Positions 35,579 to 44,249 of a stretch of 64,000 bases of DNA are shown one piece after another. Each line of letters opens with the position of its first letter. Positions within the stretch are counted from its first letter, which is position 1. The stretch is from NCBI GenBank assembly GCA_947627135.1, contig CANQUV010000005.1, forward strand, positions 33,490 to 97,489, given 5' to 3'. The notes below the pieces were generated by a model, which saw only the letters and a list, made by a program, of their open reading frames with translations, ran no database searches and was not told the DNA's origin. The stretch is from an uncultured Clostridia bacterium. GTDB taxonomy: Bacteria > Bacillota > Clostridia > Oscillospirales > Acutalibacteraceae. A program made the position numbers and the translations under genes.

Positions 35579-36613
35579 ATGAATAGTTTTTCAGAGAGCT
35601 ATAAAGCAGCAGGGGTTGATGTAACCGCAGGATATAAAGCAGTCGAGTTAATGAAAAAACATGTTCAAAGAACAAAAACAGACGGCGTTGTATCAGGCAT
35701 AGGCGGTTTCGGGGGACTTTTTGCCCCTGACTTAACCGGAATTAAAGAACCTGTTTTGGTAAGCGGTACAGACGGAGTCGGAACCAAGCTAAAACTTGCT
35801 TTTTTGCTTGATAAACACGATACAATCGGAATTGATGCAGTAGCTATGTGCGTAAATGATGTTGTATGCTGCGGAGCAAGACCACTCTTCTTTTTAGACT
35901 ATATTGCAGTTGGAAAAAATGTTCCCGAAAAGGTCGCAGAAATAGTATCTGGAATTGCAGAAGGCTGTGTTCAGTCAGGCAGTGCGTTGGTAGGCGGAGA
36001 AACAGCGGAAATGCCCGGTTTCTATCCTGTTAATGAATACGATGTTGCAGGCTTTTCGGTAGGTCTAGCAGATAAAGCCGATATGATTGATTCTTCCAAA
36101 CTTGAAGAAGGAGATGTATTAGTCGGTTTGCGTTCATCAGGCGTTCATTCAAACGGTTTTTCACTTGTAAGAAAAGTATTCGGAATAAATGAAGAAACAA
36201 TCAATAATACATATCCCGAACTTGATAAACCTCTGGGAGAAACACTTTTAACTCCAACAAAAATATATGTAAAACCGATTTTAGCATTAATAAAAGAAGT
36301 AAATGTAAAAGCAATATCTCATATAACAGGCGGAGGCTTTTATGAGAATATCCCCAGAATGTTAACTGACGGTTTTTGTGCAAAAATCAATAAAGAGGCA
36401 GTCCCTGTGTTGCCGATTTTCAAAGTAATTCAAAGAGAGGGAAATATTTCAGAACACGATATGTTCAATACCTTTAATATGGGAGTAGGAATGGTCGCTG
36501 CCGTTGCTAAAAAAGATACAGAAAAAGCACTTGATATCCTTAAAGAAAACGGAGAAGATGCCGTTATTCTCGGCGAAGTAATAAAGGGCGAAAAGGGAGT
36601 AGTGTTTGCTTGA
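35579..36613 (+). CDS. purM: Phosphoribosylformylglycinamidine cyclo-ligase (AIR synthetase)
   Basis: Closes FGAM to AIR with ATP. Start at ATG 35579 (MNSFSESYKAAGVDVTAGY) with GGAG ten bases before; a GTG at 35570 would add three residues. 344 residues. Motifs: GIGGFGGLFA, VSGTDGVGTKLKLA, VNDVVCCGARPLFFLDYIA, LVGGETAEMPGFY and HITGGGFYENIPR. The stop overlaps the purN ATG in TGATG. Confidence 0.97.
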   Translation: MNSFSESYKAAGVDVTAGYKAVELMKKHVQRTKTDGVVSGIGGFGGLFAPDLTGIKEPVLVSGTDGVGTKLKLAFLLDKHDTIGIDAVAMCVNDVVCCGARPLFFLDYIAVGKNVPEKVAEIVSGIAEGCVQSGSALVGGETAEMPGFYPVNEYDVAGFSVGLADKADMIDSSKLEEGDVLVGLRSSGVHSNGFSLVRKVFGINEETINNTYPELDKPLGETLLTPTKIYVKPILALIKEVNVKAISHITGGGFYENIPRMLTDGFCAKINKEAVPVLPIFKVIQREGNISEHDMFNTFNMGVGMVAAVAKKDTEKALDILKENGEDAVILGEVIKGEKGVVFA

Positions 36614-37239
36614 TGAAAAATATCGTAGTTCTCGTATCGGGCGGAGGCACAAACCTGCAAGCCTTGTTGGATGCTCAGAATAGCGGAGAAATCAAATCGG
36701 GCAGAATAACCTGTGTTGTTTCATCAAACCCCGATGCCTATGCTCTTGAAAGGGCAAAAAAACACAGCATTGATACAGAAGTAATCAGAAAAAAGGATTA
36801 TGAAACATTTGAAGAATACGATAATGCCTTAACCGAGCTTTTAAAAAGCAAAAAAGCTGATTTGATTGTGCTTGCGGGCTTTATGACAGTGCTGGGAAAA
36901 CAGGTTATAAAAGCTTTTGAAAATAAAATAATCAATATTCATCCTGCATTAATTCCAAGTTTTTGCGGTCAAGGTTTTTATGGACTTTACGTTCATAAGG
37001 CAGTCCTTGAAAAAGGAGTTAAAATAACGGGGGCAACGGCTCATTTCGTAAACGAAGTGTGTGACGGCGGACCGATTATAATGCAAAAAGCAGTAGAGGT
37101 TAAAAACGGAGACACACCGGAAATTCTGCAAAGAAGGGTAATGGAGCAGGCAGAATGGAAGATACTTCCAAGATCTGTTGCATTGTTCTGTGAAGGAAAA
37201 ATAAAAGTAGAAAATAATAAAACTATTGTGGAGGAGTAA
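36613..37239 (+). CDS. purN: Phosphoribosylglycinamide formyltransferase
   Basis: Formyl-THF-dependent GAR transformylase. 208 residues. VLVSGGGTNLQALLDA at the N-terminus (ribonucleotide phosphate loop), AGFMTVLGK, IINIHPALIPSF with the catalytic Asn-His pair, and FVNEVCDGGPIIMQ with the catalytic Asp. A few residues in the usual FPG/HPSLLPSF-G-G loop vary (CGQGFYGLYVH). Coupled to purM by stop-start overlap; GGAG in the purM end is the ribosome site. Confidence 0.95.
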   Translation: MKNIVVLVSGGGTNLQALLDAQNSGEIKSGRITCVVSSNPDAYALERAKKHSIDTEVIRKKDYETFEEYDNALTELLKSKKADLIVLAGFMTVLGKQVIKAFENKIINIHPALIPSFCGQGFYGLYVHKAVLEKGVKITGATAHFVNEVCDGGPIIMQKAVEVKNGDTPEILQRRVMEQAEWKILPRSVALFCEGKIKVENNKTIVEE

Positions 37240-37243
37240 TAAT

Positions 37244-37960
37244 ATGAAACCTATTTCAATTGAAAATGATTTGAAATCAAATGTATATCCCGGCAGAGGA
37301 ATTTTTCTGGGGAAATCTGCAAACGGAAAAAATGCAGTAATTGCGTATTTCATTATGGGCAGGTCTGAAAACAGCCGTAACAGAATCTTTGTTGAAGAAG
37401 GAGAGGGAATAAGAACTCAGGCGTTCGACGAATCAAAGCTTGAAGACCCATCGCTTATTATTTATGCTCCCGTAAGAGTGTTAAAAGATACAACAATTGT
37501 AACAAACGGCGACCAGACCGATACAATATATGACTTAATGGGTAAGGGAAAAACTTTTGAACAGGCTTTAACTGCCCGTGAATTTGAGCCTGACGATCCT
37601 AATTATACTCCTCGAATTTCAGGTATAGTTAATATAGTAAACGGAAAAATGGATTACGCACTTTCAATTTTAAAAAGTGCAAACGGAAACCCGGATTGCT
37701 GCGAAAGACATACTTTTACTTATGATAATCCTATTGCCGGAAACGGACACTTTATCCACACCTATATGACAGACGGAAACCCTCTCCCGAGCTTTGAGGG
37801 CGAACCGAAGCTTGTTGAAATAGGAAATGATGATATTAATACCTTTGCAGATAAACTCTGGAATTCATTAAATGAAGAAAATAAGGTATCACTTTTTGTA
37901 AGATATATCAATATAGAAACAAAAGAAACAACTTCAAAAATTATCAATAAAAATAAGTAA
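37244..37960 (+). CDS. purO: IMP cyclohydrolase, PurO-like
   Basis: 238 residues, start at ATG 37244 after GGAGGAG. It opens NVYPGRGIFLGKSANGKNAVIAYFIMGRS and contains SRNRIF, PVRVLKDTTIVTNGDQTD and EPDDPNYTPRISGIV, as in archaeal PurO and its bacterial relatives, which share the Ntn-hydrolase fold but not the sequence of the PurH cyclohydrolase domain. It closes FAICAR to IMP, the last step. The separate AICAR transformylase two genes on supplies the preceding step, so the pair replaces bifunctional PurH. Confidence 0.88.
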   Translation: MKPISIENDLKSNVYPGRGIFLGKSANGKNAVIAYFIMGRSENSRNRIFVEEGEGIRTQAFDESKLEDPSLIIYAPVRVLKDTTIVTNGDQTDTIYDLMGKGKTFEQALTAREFEPDDPNYTPRISGIVNIVNGKMDYALSILKSANGNPDCCERHTFTYDNPIAGNGHFIHTYMTDGNPLPSFEGEPKLVEIGNDDINTFADKLWNSLNEENKVSLFVRYINIETKETTSKIINKNK

Positions 37961-37962
37961 TA

Positions 37963-38715
37963 ATGGATAATACAGAAAAATTTTCAGGAAAAGCTGAATT
38001 TTATCAAAAAGCAAGACCCGATTATTCAGTGGAACTTATAAAATATCTAATAAATATTTTCAAAATAAAAAAGGACACAGTTATTGCCGATATCGGTTCA
38101 GGAACAGGAAAATTGTCAAAGGAATTTTTAAAATTAGGATGTAAAGTGTTTTGTGTTGAGCCGAATTTTGATATGCGTAAAACAGCTGAGAAAAATTTGT
38201 CTGAATATTCAGGTTTTGTTTCTGTAAACGGAACAGACAAACATACTTGTCTTGAAGATAAAAGTATTGATATTGTTACCGTAGCACAGGCTTTTCATTG
38301 GTTTGACCCAGAAAAAATTAAGAAAGAATGTCAAAGAATATTAAAAACTAAAGGCACAGTTGTTTTGGTTTATAACCATAGAGTTGCTGACAGCGACCTT
38401 GTTAAAGAAAACGCTGAAATTTGTAAAATGTACTGCCCGAATTTCAAGGGATTTAGCAACAAATTTAATAATGATGATGTATCAAAAATTGAAAATTTTT
38501 TTGATAATAAATATGAAGTAAAAAGTTTTCCTAATAATCTTGCTTACAATAAAGATATGTTTATAAATAGAATGATGTCTGCTTCATATTTATTGACTGA
38601 ACAAGATAAAAATTATAATAAATATATTAAAGCCCTTGAGCAGTTATTTAAAAAATATCAAATGAACGGCATTCTTACAATGCCAAACGAAACAATTGCA
38701 TATATAGGAACTTAG
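37963..38715 (+). CDS. SAM-dependent methyltransferase within the purine operon
   Basis: 250 residues, class I methyltransferase: FSGKAEFYQKARPDYS at the start, motif I VIADIGSGTGKLSKEFLKLG, then FCVEPNFDMRKTAEK, VTVAQAFHWFDPEKI and LKTKGTVVLVYNH. This is the subgroup with the YxxxRPxYP-like opening. It starts two bases after purO without a clear ribosome site, so translation is probably coupled. It has no known purine role; either a hitch-hiker or an unrecognised modifier. Codon use looks like the neighbours. Confidence 0.85.
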   Translation: MDNTEKFSGKAEFYQKARPDYSVELIKYLINIFKIKKDTVIADIGSGTGKLSKEFLKLGCKVFCVEPNFDMRKTAEKNLSEYSGFVSVNGTDKHTCLEDKSIDIVTVAQAFHWFDPEKIKKECQRILKTKGTVVLVYNHRVADSDLVKENAEICKMYCPNFKGFSNKFNNDDVSKIENFFDNKYEVKSFPNNLAYNKDMFINRMMSASYLLTEQDKNYNKYIKALEQLFKKYQMNGILTMPNETIAYIGT

Positions 38716-38750
38716 TAAAATCAAAATCTTAAAACAGGAGGAAATATAAA

Positions 38751-39929
38751 ATGAACGAATTAGAATTAAAATACGGCTGTAATCCTAATCAGAAGCCGTC
38801 TAAAATTTTTATGAAAAACGGCAGTGATTTGCCGATTACAGTTTTAAACGGAAAGCCGGGATACATTAATTTTCTTGACGCTTTCAACAGTTGGCAGCTT
38901 GTAAAAGAATTAAAGGAGGCAACAGGACTTGTTTCAGCGGCATCTTTTAAGCATGTAAGTCCGGCAGGTGCGGCGGTAGCAACAGAGCTTTCAGATACAT
39001 TAAAGAAAATTTATTTTGTAGATGATTTAAAGCTTTCACCCCTTGCAAGTGCCTATGCAAAGGCAAGAGGAGCAGACAGAATGTCATCTTATGGCGACTG
39101 GGCGGCATTATCTGACGTTTGCGATATAGAAACAGCAAAGCTTTTGCAGAGAGAAGTTTCAGACGGCGTAATTGCACCGGGATATACCGAAGAAGCTCTT
39201 GCAATTTTAAAGACAAAGAAAAAAGGCAACTACAATATTGTTCAGATAGATCCCAATTATATACCCGAAGAAATCGAGCATAAGGATGTATTCGGAATCA
39301 CCTTTGAGCAAGGCAGAAACAATCTGAAAATTGATGAAGATTTCCTAATGCAGAATATAATTACAGAAAATAAGAATTTAACAGAGGAAGCAAAACGTGA
39401 CCTTTTAATTGCACTTATCACATTAAAATATACCCAGTCAAACTCTGTTTGTTTTGCAAAGGAAGGACAGGCTATCGGCGTAGGGGCAGGACAACAGTCA
39501 AGAATACACTGCACACGCCTTGCAGGAAATAAAGCTGATATCTGGTATTTAAGACAGCATCCAAAGGTAATGGATCTTCCCTTTGTAGATAATATCCGCC
39601 GTCCTGACAGAGATAACACAATAGATGTATATATTTCAGACGATTACGATGATGTTCTTGCAGAGGGTGTATGGCAGCAGTTTTTTAAAACAAAGCCCGA
39701 ACCTTTAACAAGAGAAGAAAAGAAAGAATGGCTCAAAACCCAAAGCGGAGTTTCATTAGGATCAGATGCATTTTTCCCGTTTGGAGATAACATTGAAAGA
39801 GCAAAGAAAAGCGGAGTAGAATTTATAGCACAGCCGGGCGGTTCGATTCGAGATGATAATGTAATTGAAACCTGTAATAAATACAATATGACAATGTGTT
39901 TTACAGGTATCAGATTATTTCACCATTAA
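38751..39929 (+). CDS. AICAR formyltransferase, stand-alone (PurH transformylase-domain type)
   Basis: 392 residues, matching the transformylase half of PurH without the MGS-like cyclohydrolase half. It starts LELKYGCNPNQKPSKIF and has ASFKHVSPAGAAVA (the K-H catalytic pair), LSPLASAYAKARGADRMSSYGD, LKYTQSNSVCFAKEGQAIGVGAGQQSRIHC and AQPGGSIRDDNVI. It formylates AICAR to FAICAR, which PurO then cyclises. AGGAGG precedes the ATG. Some authors call this form PurV. Confidence 0.92.
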   Translation: MNELELKYGCNPNQKPSKIFMKNGSDLPITVLNGKPGYINFLDAFNSWQLVKELKEATGLVSAASFKHVSPAGAAVATELSDTLKKIYFVDDLKLSPLASAYAKARGADRMSSYGDWAALSDVCDIETAKLLQREVSDGVIAPGYTEEALAILKTKKKGNYNIVQIDPNYIPEEIEHKDVFGITFEQGRNNLKIDEDFLMQNIITENKNLTEEAKRDLLIALITLKYTQSNSVCFAKEGQAIGVGAGQQSRIHCTRLAGNKADIWYLRQHPKVMDLPFVDNIRRPDRDNTIDVYISDDYDDVLAEGVWQQFFKTKPEPLTREEKKEWLKTQSGVSLGSDAFFPFGDNIERAKKSGVEFIAQPGGSIRDDNVIETCNKYNMTMCFTGIRLFHH

Positions 39930-39957
39930 TAGAGGTTAATGGAAAAAGGAGATTAAT

Positions 39958-41223
39958 ATGAACATTTTAATGATTGGTTCAGGCGGAAGAGAACACGCAT
40001 TAATAAAAAAACTTCTTGAAAGTCCCAAATGCACAAAATTATATTGTGCTCCCGGAAACGGCGGTATATCAAAGGACGCAGAAATTGTTAATATTTCTGT
40101 AATGGACAAAGAAAAAATGGTTGAATTTGCAAAGGAAAATGCAATCGACCTTGTTTTTGTAGCTCCCGACGATCCTCTTGCCGACGGTATGGTAGACGCT
40201 TTTGAAGAGGCGGGGATCCGAGCATTCGGTCCCAATAAAAAAGCGGCTGTGATAGAGGCGTCAAAGGTTTTCTCAAAGGATCTTATGAAAAAATATAATA
40301 TTCCTACTGCTTCTTATGAAACCTTTGATAATTCAAAAGATGCAGTTGAATTTATTGAAAAGAACAATACTTATCCGATAGTAGTTAAAGCTGACGGACT
40401 TGCTTTGGGAAAAGGCGTAATTATTGCAAAAGACTTTGAAGAAGCAAGAGAAGCCGTTACTTCAATTATGGAGGATAAAAAATTTGGCGAATCAGGAAAC
40501 CATATTGTAGTAGAGGAATTTTTAACAGGTCCGGAGGTTTCGGTGCTGGCATTTACAGACGGCAAATGTGTTAAGCCAATGGTAAGTTCAAAAGACCATA
40601 AAAGAGCTTATGATAATGACGAGGGTTTGAATACAGGCGGTATGGGAACAGTCAGTCCAAATCCTTATTATACAGAAAAAATAGCAAAGGTATGTATGGA
40701 TACAATTTTTGCACCTACGATCAATGCTATGAATAAAGAGGGAAGACCTTTTAAAGGATGTCTTTATTTCGGACTTATGATTACTCCAAGCGGACCAAAG
40801 GTAATTGAGTATAACGCTCGTTTCGGAGATCCTGAAGCGCAAGTGGTTCTTCCAAGACTAGATACAGATTTGGTAGATATTTGTGAAGCTGTAATTGACG
40901 AAAAGCTATCAGACCTTGAAATCAAATGGAAGGATGGTGCAGCAGCTTGCGTAGTTATTGCAAGCGGCGGTTATCCTGTTGCTTATGAAAAGGGCAAAGA
41001 AATTTCAGGACTGGATGAAAACGGTCAGCTCGACGGAGTAATAGTTTACCATGCAGGTACAAAGCTTGAAAACGGAAAATTCCTTACAAACGGAGGAAGA
41101 GTTTTAGGAGTAACATCAGTAGCTGAAAACCTCGATAAAGCACTTGAAAAAGCCTATAATGCAGTATCAAAAATTAAATTTGACGATATGCACTTCAGAA
41201 CAGATATAGGCAGAACGAAATAG
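39958..41223 (+). CDS. purD: Phosphoribosylamine-glycine ligase (GAR synthetase)
   Basis: 421 residues, ATP-grasp ligase joining glycine to phosphoribosylamine. MIGSGGREHALIKKL at the N-terminus, GNGGISKDAE, APDDPLADGMVD, the ATP-grasp VKADGLALGKGVIIA, LNTGGMGTVSPNPYY and EYNARFGDPEAQVVLPRL. AAAAAGGAGATTAAT precedes the ATG. Last gene of the purE operon; the RNA element at 41279 follows. Confidence 0.97.
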   Translation: MNILMIGSGGREHALIKKLLESPKCTKLYCAPGNGGISKDAEIVNISVMDKEKMVEFAKENAIDLVFVAPDDPLADGMVDAFEEAGIRAFGPNKKAAVIEASKVFSKDLMKKYNIPTASYETFDNSKDAVEFIEKNNTYPIVVKADGLALGKGVIIAKDFEEAREAVTSIMEDKKFGESGNHIVVEEFLTGPEVSVLAFTDGKCVKPMVSSKDHKRAYDNDEGLNTGGMGTVSPNPYYTEKIAKVCMDTIFAPTINAMNKEGRPFKGCLYFGLMITPSGPKVIEYNARFGDPEAQVVLPRLDTDLVDICEAVIDEKLSDLEIKWKDGAAACVVIASGGYPVAYEKGKEISGLDENGQLDGVIVYHAGTKLENGKFLTNGGRVLGVTSVAENLDKALEKAYNAVSKIKFDDMHFRTDIGRTK

Positions 41224-41278
41224 TATTTTATAATATTTAAAGGAAAAAATGTTTGAAATATAAATATATTAATTATGT

Positions 41279-41333
41279 AGTGATTGCAGCAAATCGGGAG
41301 GTTTGCTATAAGTAATCGCTTTTAAAACCTCCC
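41279..41333 (+). ncRNA. Candidate structured RNA with loop-downstream pseudoknot
   Basis: AGTGATTGC (41279-41287) pairs with GTAATCGCT (41312-41320), stacked on AGCAAA (41288-41293) / TTTGCT (41302-41307), leaving a 4-base ATAA bulge. The apical loop TCGGGAGG contains GGGAGG (41296-41301), exactly complementary to CCTCCC at 41328-41333 behind the hairpin. The same GGGAGGTTT could instead pair with AAACCTCCC as an alternative stem. There is no U-tract, so it is not a plain terminator. It lies between purD and the RNHCP gene, 19 bases before the GGAGG of the latter, so a leader regulator is likely. I know no family that matches. Confidence 0.5.
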
Positions 41334-41365
41334 ATAAGGTATTTAATCTTTAGGAGGTAACAAAA

Positions 41366-41788
41366 TTGAATAAATTTAATAAAAATCATAATTATATAAA
41401 TAATCCTCAAGATGAAACCTTTACCTGCAAAGTATGCGGAAAGATAGTTTCATTATCGGAAATGGGAAGCAGATACAGAAATCATTGTCCAAATTGTCTG
41501 TCAAGCATTCATCTTGATATAATCCCGGGAGACAGAAAATCAAGCTGTAAGGGTATAATGGAGCCTGTGGGAGTATGGTTGCGAAAGGGAGGAGAATGGG
41601 CTATAATTCACCGCTGTAAAGAGTGTGGAACACTTAGCTCAAACCGAACTGCAGCAGACGATAATCCGCTTAAGTTGCTAACCATTGTTTTAAAACCCTT
41701 GACAGAATTGCCTTTTCCCATTGATTATTTTGAAAGGCTTGTTTTTGACCATTACAGTCATAACGATCACGATAATGAAGAGGAATAA
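41366..41788 (+). CDS. RNHCP-domain zinc-ribbon protein
   Basis: 140 residues with the family word RNHCPNCLSS and paired cysteines: CKVCGK, CPNC and HRCKECG, two zinc ribbons. It also has IIPGDRKSSCKGIMEPVGVW. The family is widespread in Firmicutes and Actinobacteria with unknown function; zinc ribbons suggest RNA or protein binding. TTG start at 41366 with TAGGAGGTAAC eight bases before. The structured RNA upstream may control it. Confidence 0.85.
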   Translation: MNKFNKNHNYINNPQDETFTCKVCGKIVSLSEMGSRYRNHCPNCLSSIHLDIIPGDRKSSCKGIMEPVGVWLRKGGEWAIIHRCKECGTLSSNRTAADDNPLKLLTIVLKPLTELPFPIDYFERLVFDHYSHNDHDNEEE

Positions 41789-41814
41789 ATTGATTTAAAA
41801 CTTATAAAAAATTT

Positions 41815-41846
41815 AAAGTCCGGATTTTAAAGTCCGGACTTTTATT
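41815..41846 (+). terminator. Terminator of the RNHCP gene
   Basis: 10-bp stem AAAGTCCGGA (41815-41824) / TCCGGACTTT (41833-41842), 8-base loop, followed by TATT. Confidence 0.85.
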
Positions 41847-41865
41847 CATCATTATTTAATGTTTT

Positions 41866-41998
41866 GCCGACGCTGTCGGCGAAATCGTTTTCCTCCGCCA
41901 TATTTTGGGGTTTCGCCGACATTATCGGCGACAAAGGGCTTCTCGCCCTTTGAACCTCGTCAGCTTTTTTAAAAAAAGCTGAACAAAAAACTTTTAAT
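41866..41998 (-). repeat. Interspersed hairpin-rich intergenic repeat (copy 3, inverted)
   Basis: From 41931 to 41998 this is close to the reverse complement of copy 2: AAAAGTTTTTTGTTCAGC, poly-T/poly-A hairpin, GCTGACGAGGTT, then an AAGGGCGAGAAGCCCTTTGT hairpin. In front of it on the plus strand are two related hairpins, GCCGAC-GCT-GTCGGC (41866-41880) and CGCCGA-CATTA-TCGGCG (41914-41930), both followed by GA and a purine run. The block fills the gap between the RNHCP gene and spo0A. Confidence 0.75.
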
Positions 41999-42111
41999 AA
42001 TCTTGACAATAACCTTTTTTATAAATACAAATTTATAAAAATTTGAAGTTATTCTTGTAACTAATTCTTTATAAAAGCTGAAAAAACATTCATTTGCCTT
42101 AATTTAAAATC

Positions 42112-42139
42112 AGCCGTCTTACAAATTTGTAAGACGGCT
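42112..42139 (-). terminator. spo0A terminator, 28-bp perfect palindrome
   Basis: AGCCGTCTTACAAA / TTTGTAAGACGGCT (42126-42139), four bases behind the spo0A stop. It is flanked by GATTTT on the minus and TCTTTT on the plus strand. Confidence 0.85.
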
Positions 42140-42143
42140 TCTT

Positions 42144-42911
42144 TTAACTTGCGTTTTTAATTTCTAATCTCAATCTGTCAGAAATCATAGCAATAAACTC
42201 ACTGTTTGTAGGCTTGCCTCTGTCATTGTGGATAGTATATCCAAAGTAAGAGTTAAGCACTTCAACATCACCTCTGTCCCAAGCTACTTCAATGGCATGT
42301 CTTATAGCTCTTTCAACTCTGGAAGAGGTAGTATTATATTTTTTAGCAACAGAAGGGTAAAGTTGTTTAGTAACAGCATTAATAATGTCAGGTTTTTCAA
42401 TAGACATAATAATAGAATCTCTTAAATAGTGATATCCTTTGATATGAGCAGGAACGCCGATTTCATGCAAAATAGAAGTAACTTTAATTTCCAAGCCAAA
42501 GCTGTCAAAATGAGTTGATGCATTATTGCTTTGAATATTGCCTTTAACCATTTTTGAAAATCTTTGTGCAAGCTGATTTACGCTGTACGGCTTTAAAACG
42601 AAATAAGCTGCTCCGCAAGACATAACTTCTTTTTCAAGCACAGGGCTGTGAAATGAAGAAAAAACAACAAATTCCGGCATTTTACAGTCATTTTTCTTAA
42701 TGGAATTCATTACGCCGATAGCGTCAAGGCGAGTCATAAATAAATCCATTAAAACGATATCAGGCTGTTCCGCAATAATTTTTTCGCACAAAGTTTCACC
42801 GTCTTTTTGGCAGAAAATAGGAAGTATATTGTTATTCTCCAATTCTTTTAGATCATTTTGAGAATATTCTACCGCATCTTCTGTAATAATAAGTTTAATT
42901 CTGTTATTCAT
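42144..42911 (-). CDS. spo0A: Sporulation master regulator Spo0A
   Basis: Response regulator that starts sporulation. Start at ATG 42911 ([12 protein letters not shown]) with CTGGGGGATC before it; a longer frame from 42947 has no site. Receiver domain: acidic pair in ITEDAVE, phospho-Asp in [13 protein letters not shown], Lys in FVLKPYS. Linker, then the Spo0A-specific DNA-binding domain with [19 protein letters not shown] and the recognition helix [20 protein letters not shown]. 255 residues. The gene order spoIVB-spo0A is conserved in endospore formers, and spoIVB is directly upstream. Confidence 0.97.
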   Translation of the reverse strand: MNNRIKLIITEDAVEYSQNDLKELENNNILPIFCQKDGETLCEKIIAEQPDIVLMDLFMTRLDAIGVMNSIKKNDCKMPEFVVFSSFHSPVLEKEVMSCGAAYFVLKPYSVNQLAQRFSKMVKGNIQSNNASTHFDSFGLEIKVTSILHEIGVPAHIKGYHYLRDSIIMSIEKPDIINAVTKQLYPSVAKKYNTTSSRVERAIRHAIEVAWDRGDVEVLNSYFGYTIHNDRGKPTNSEFIAMISDRLRLEIKNAS

Positions 42912-43040
42912 TGTAAGATCCCCCAGTTTTTTATTTGTTGAAATCATATTACCACATAATTATAAAATTGGCAATAGTTTCCGTGAATTTTTTTTAAAAA
43001 AACTGGAAAATGTTGTTATAAAATTAAATTTTTCCGCATT

Positions 43041-44087
43041 TTAATACAATATATTGAGTTTTGTTTCAAAATTCGATTTCATATTCTCTGCTATTACACA
43101 ATACCCCTTATTTGGTTCATTTACAAACACATGATTTATAATTCCGACCAATTTTCCATTCTGAACAACAGGGCTTCCGCTCATACCCTGAACAATGCCT
43201 CCTGTTTTGTTTAGCAGTTCTTTATCGGTAATTTCAATTACAAAATTTTTATTTGTTTTATCACTTGTGTCACCTATGCTAATAATTTTTGCTTCAAATT
43301 CCTGGACGCCGCTGTTATCAATTGTAGAATAAAAAACAACTTCTCCGGTTTTTATTTCATCTTTTTTAGCGATTTCAAGTTTTTGTTTGTCAGAGCTTAT
43401 GCTGTAAAATTTTCCGTAAATGCCCAGCTCGCTGTTAAGATTTATATCACCTATATTTTTTTCAGTTAAATAACCGTTGAGTGTGCCTGCATTTCCGCTT
43501 GTACTTTTTGTAATTCCGTTAATTTTTGCACTTACAACTTCTCCTGTTTCAAGAGGCATAAGTTCTTTTGTGTCAATATCGCATATTCCGTGACCAAGTG
43601 CTGCATAAGTCATATTGTTGCAGTCATAATAAGAAATTGTACCGATTCCTGCGCAGCTGTCTCTTACCCAAGCTCCTATTTTATAATTGTTATCATTGCA
43701 GAGTTTCGGAGTAATATTAACACTTATTTCTTTGTCATTTCTAATAATTTTTAACTTTATTTTTTTCCCATTTGAATTTTCAATAATTTTTTCAAACTGC
43801 TCGTTACTTGATATTGCTTTATTATCTGCCATAATGATGTTGTCATTAACTTTTAATCCCGATCTTATGGCGGGACATACTTTTTCATTTTCACAATTAA
43901 ATTCTTCCAGCTTTACAATTAATGCACCTTTGGTAAACATTTTTATGCCAAAAGAATCACCGCCTAAATAAACATAATTTTTATTATTGTTATCCGCTGC
44001 ATAAGCACAAACGGGGTTTGCAAAAATGAAATTTAAGCAAATTAAAAACACAGTGGCAACTCTAGTGCATTTGTAAAATCTTTTCAA
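43041..44087 (-). CDS. spoIVB: SpoIVB signalling serine peptidase
   Basis: 348 residues: an N-terminal signal/anchor segment (VATVFLICLNFIFANPVCAYA), a PDZ domain (LKVNDNIIMADNKAISSNEQF), then an S55 peptidase domain with the catalytic His in ALGHGICDID and Ser in GIVQGMSGSPVV. In Bacillus it is secreted from the forespore and triggers sigma-K activation by relieving BofA inhibition; a BofA-like gene is at 31007. TTG start at 44087, AAGGTGAAATT before it. Upstream of spo0A with 129 bases between. Confidence 0.93.
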   Translation of the reverse strand: MKRFYKCTRVATVFLICLNFIFANPVCAYAADNNNKNYVYLGGDSFGIKMFTKGALIVKLEEFNCENEKVCPAIRSGLKVNDNIIMADNKAISSNEQFEKIIENSNGKKIKLKIIRNDKEISVNITPKLCNDNNYKIGAWVRDSCAGIGTISYYDCNNMTYAALGHGICDIDTKELMPLETGEVVSAKINGITKSTSGNAGTLNGYLTEKNIGDINLNSELGIYGKFYSISSDKQKLEIAKKDEIKTGEVVFYSTIDNSGVQEFEAKIISIGDTSDKTNKNFVIEITDKELLNKTGGIVQGMSGSPVVQNGKLVGIINHVFVNEPNKGYCVIAENMKSNFETKLNILY

Positions 44088-44249
44088 AATTTCACCTTCT
44101 TTCTGTTGCCACTTTTATTTTGTGATAAAATAGTATATAATAAAGTGGTAAATTGAATTACCTGTTTAAATTTGTATTAACAATTTGATTTTTAAAGATA
44201 AAATTAAATTAAATTCTTTTATTTAACAAACTTGCCAAGGAGATTATGA

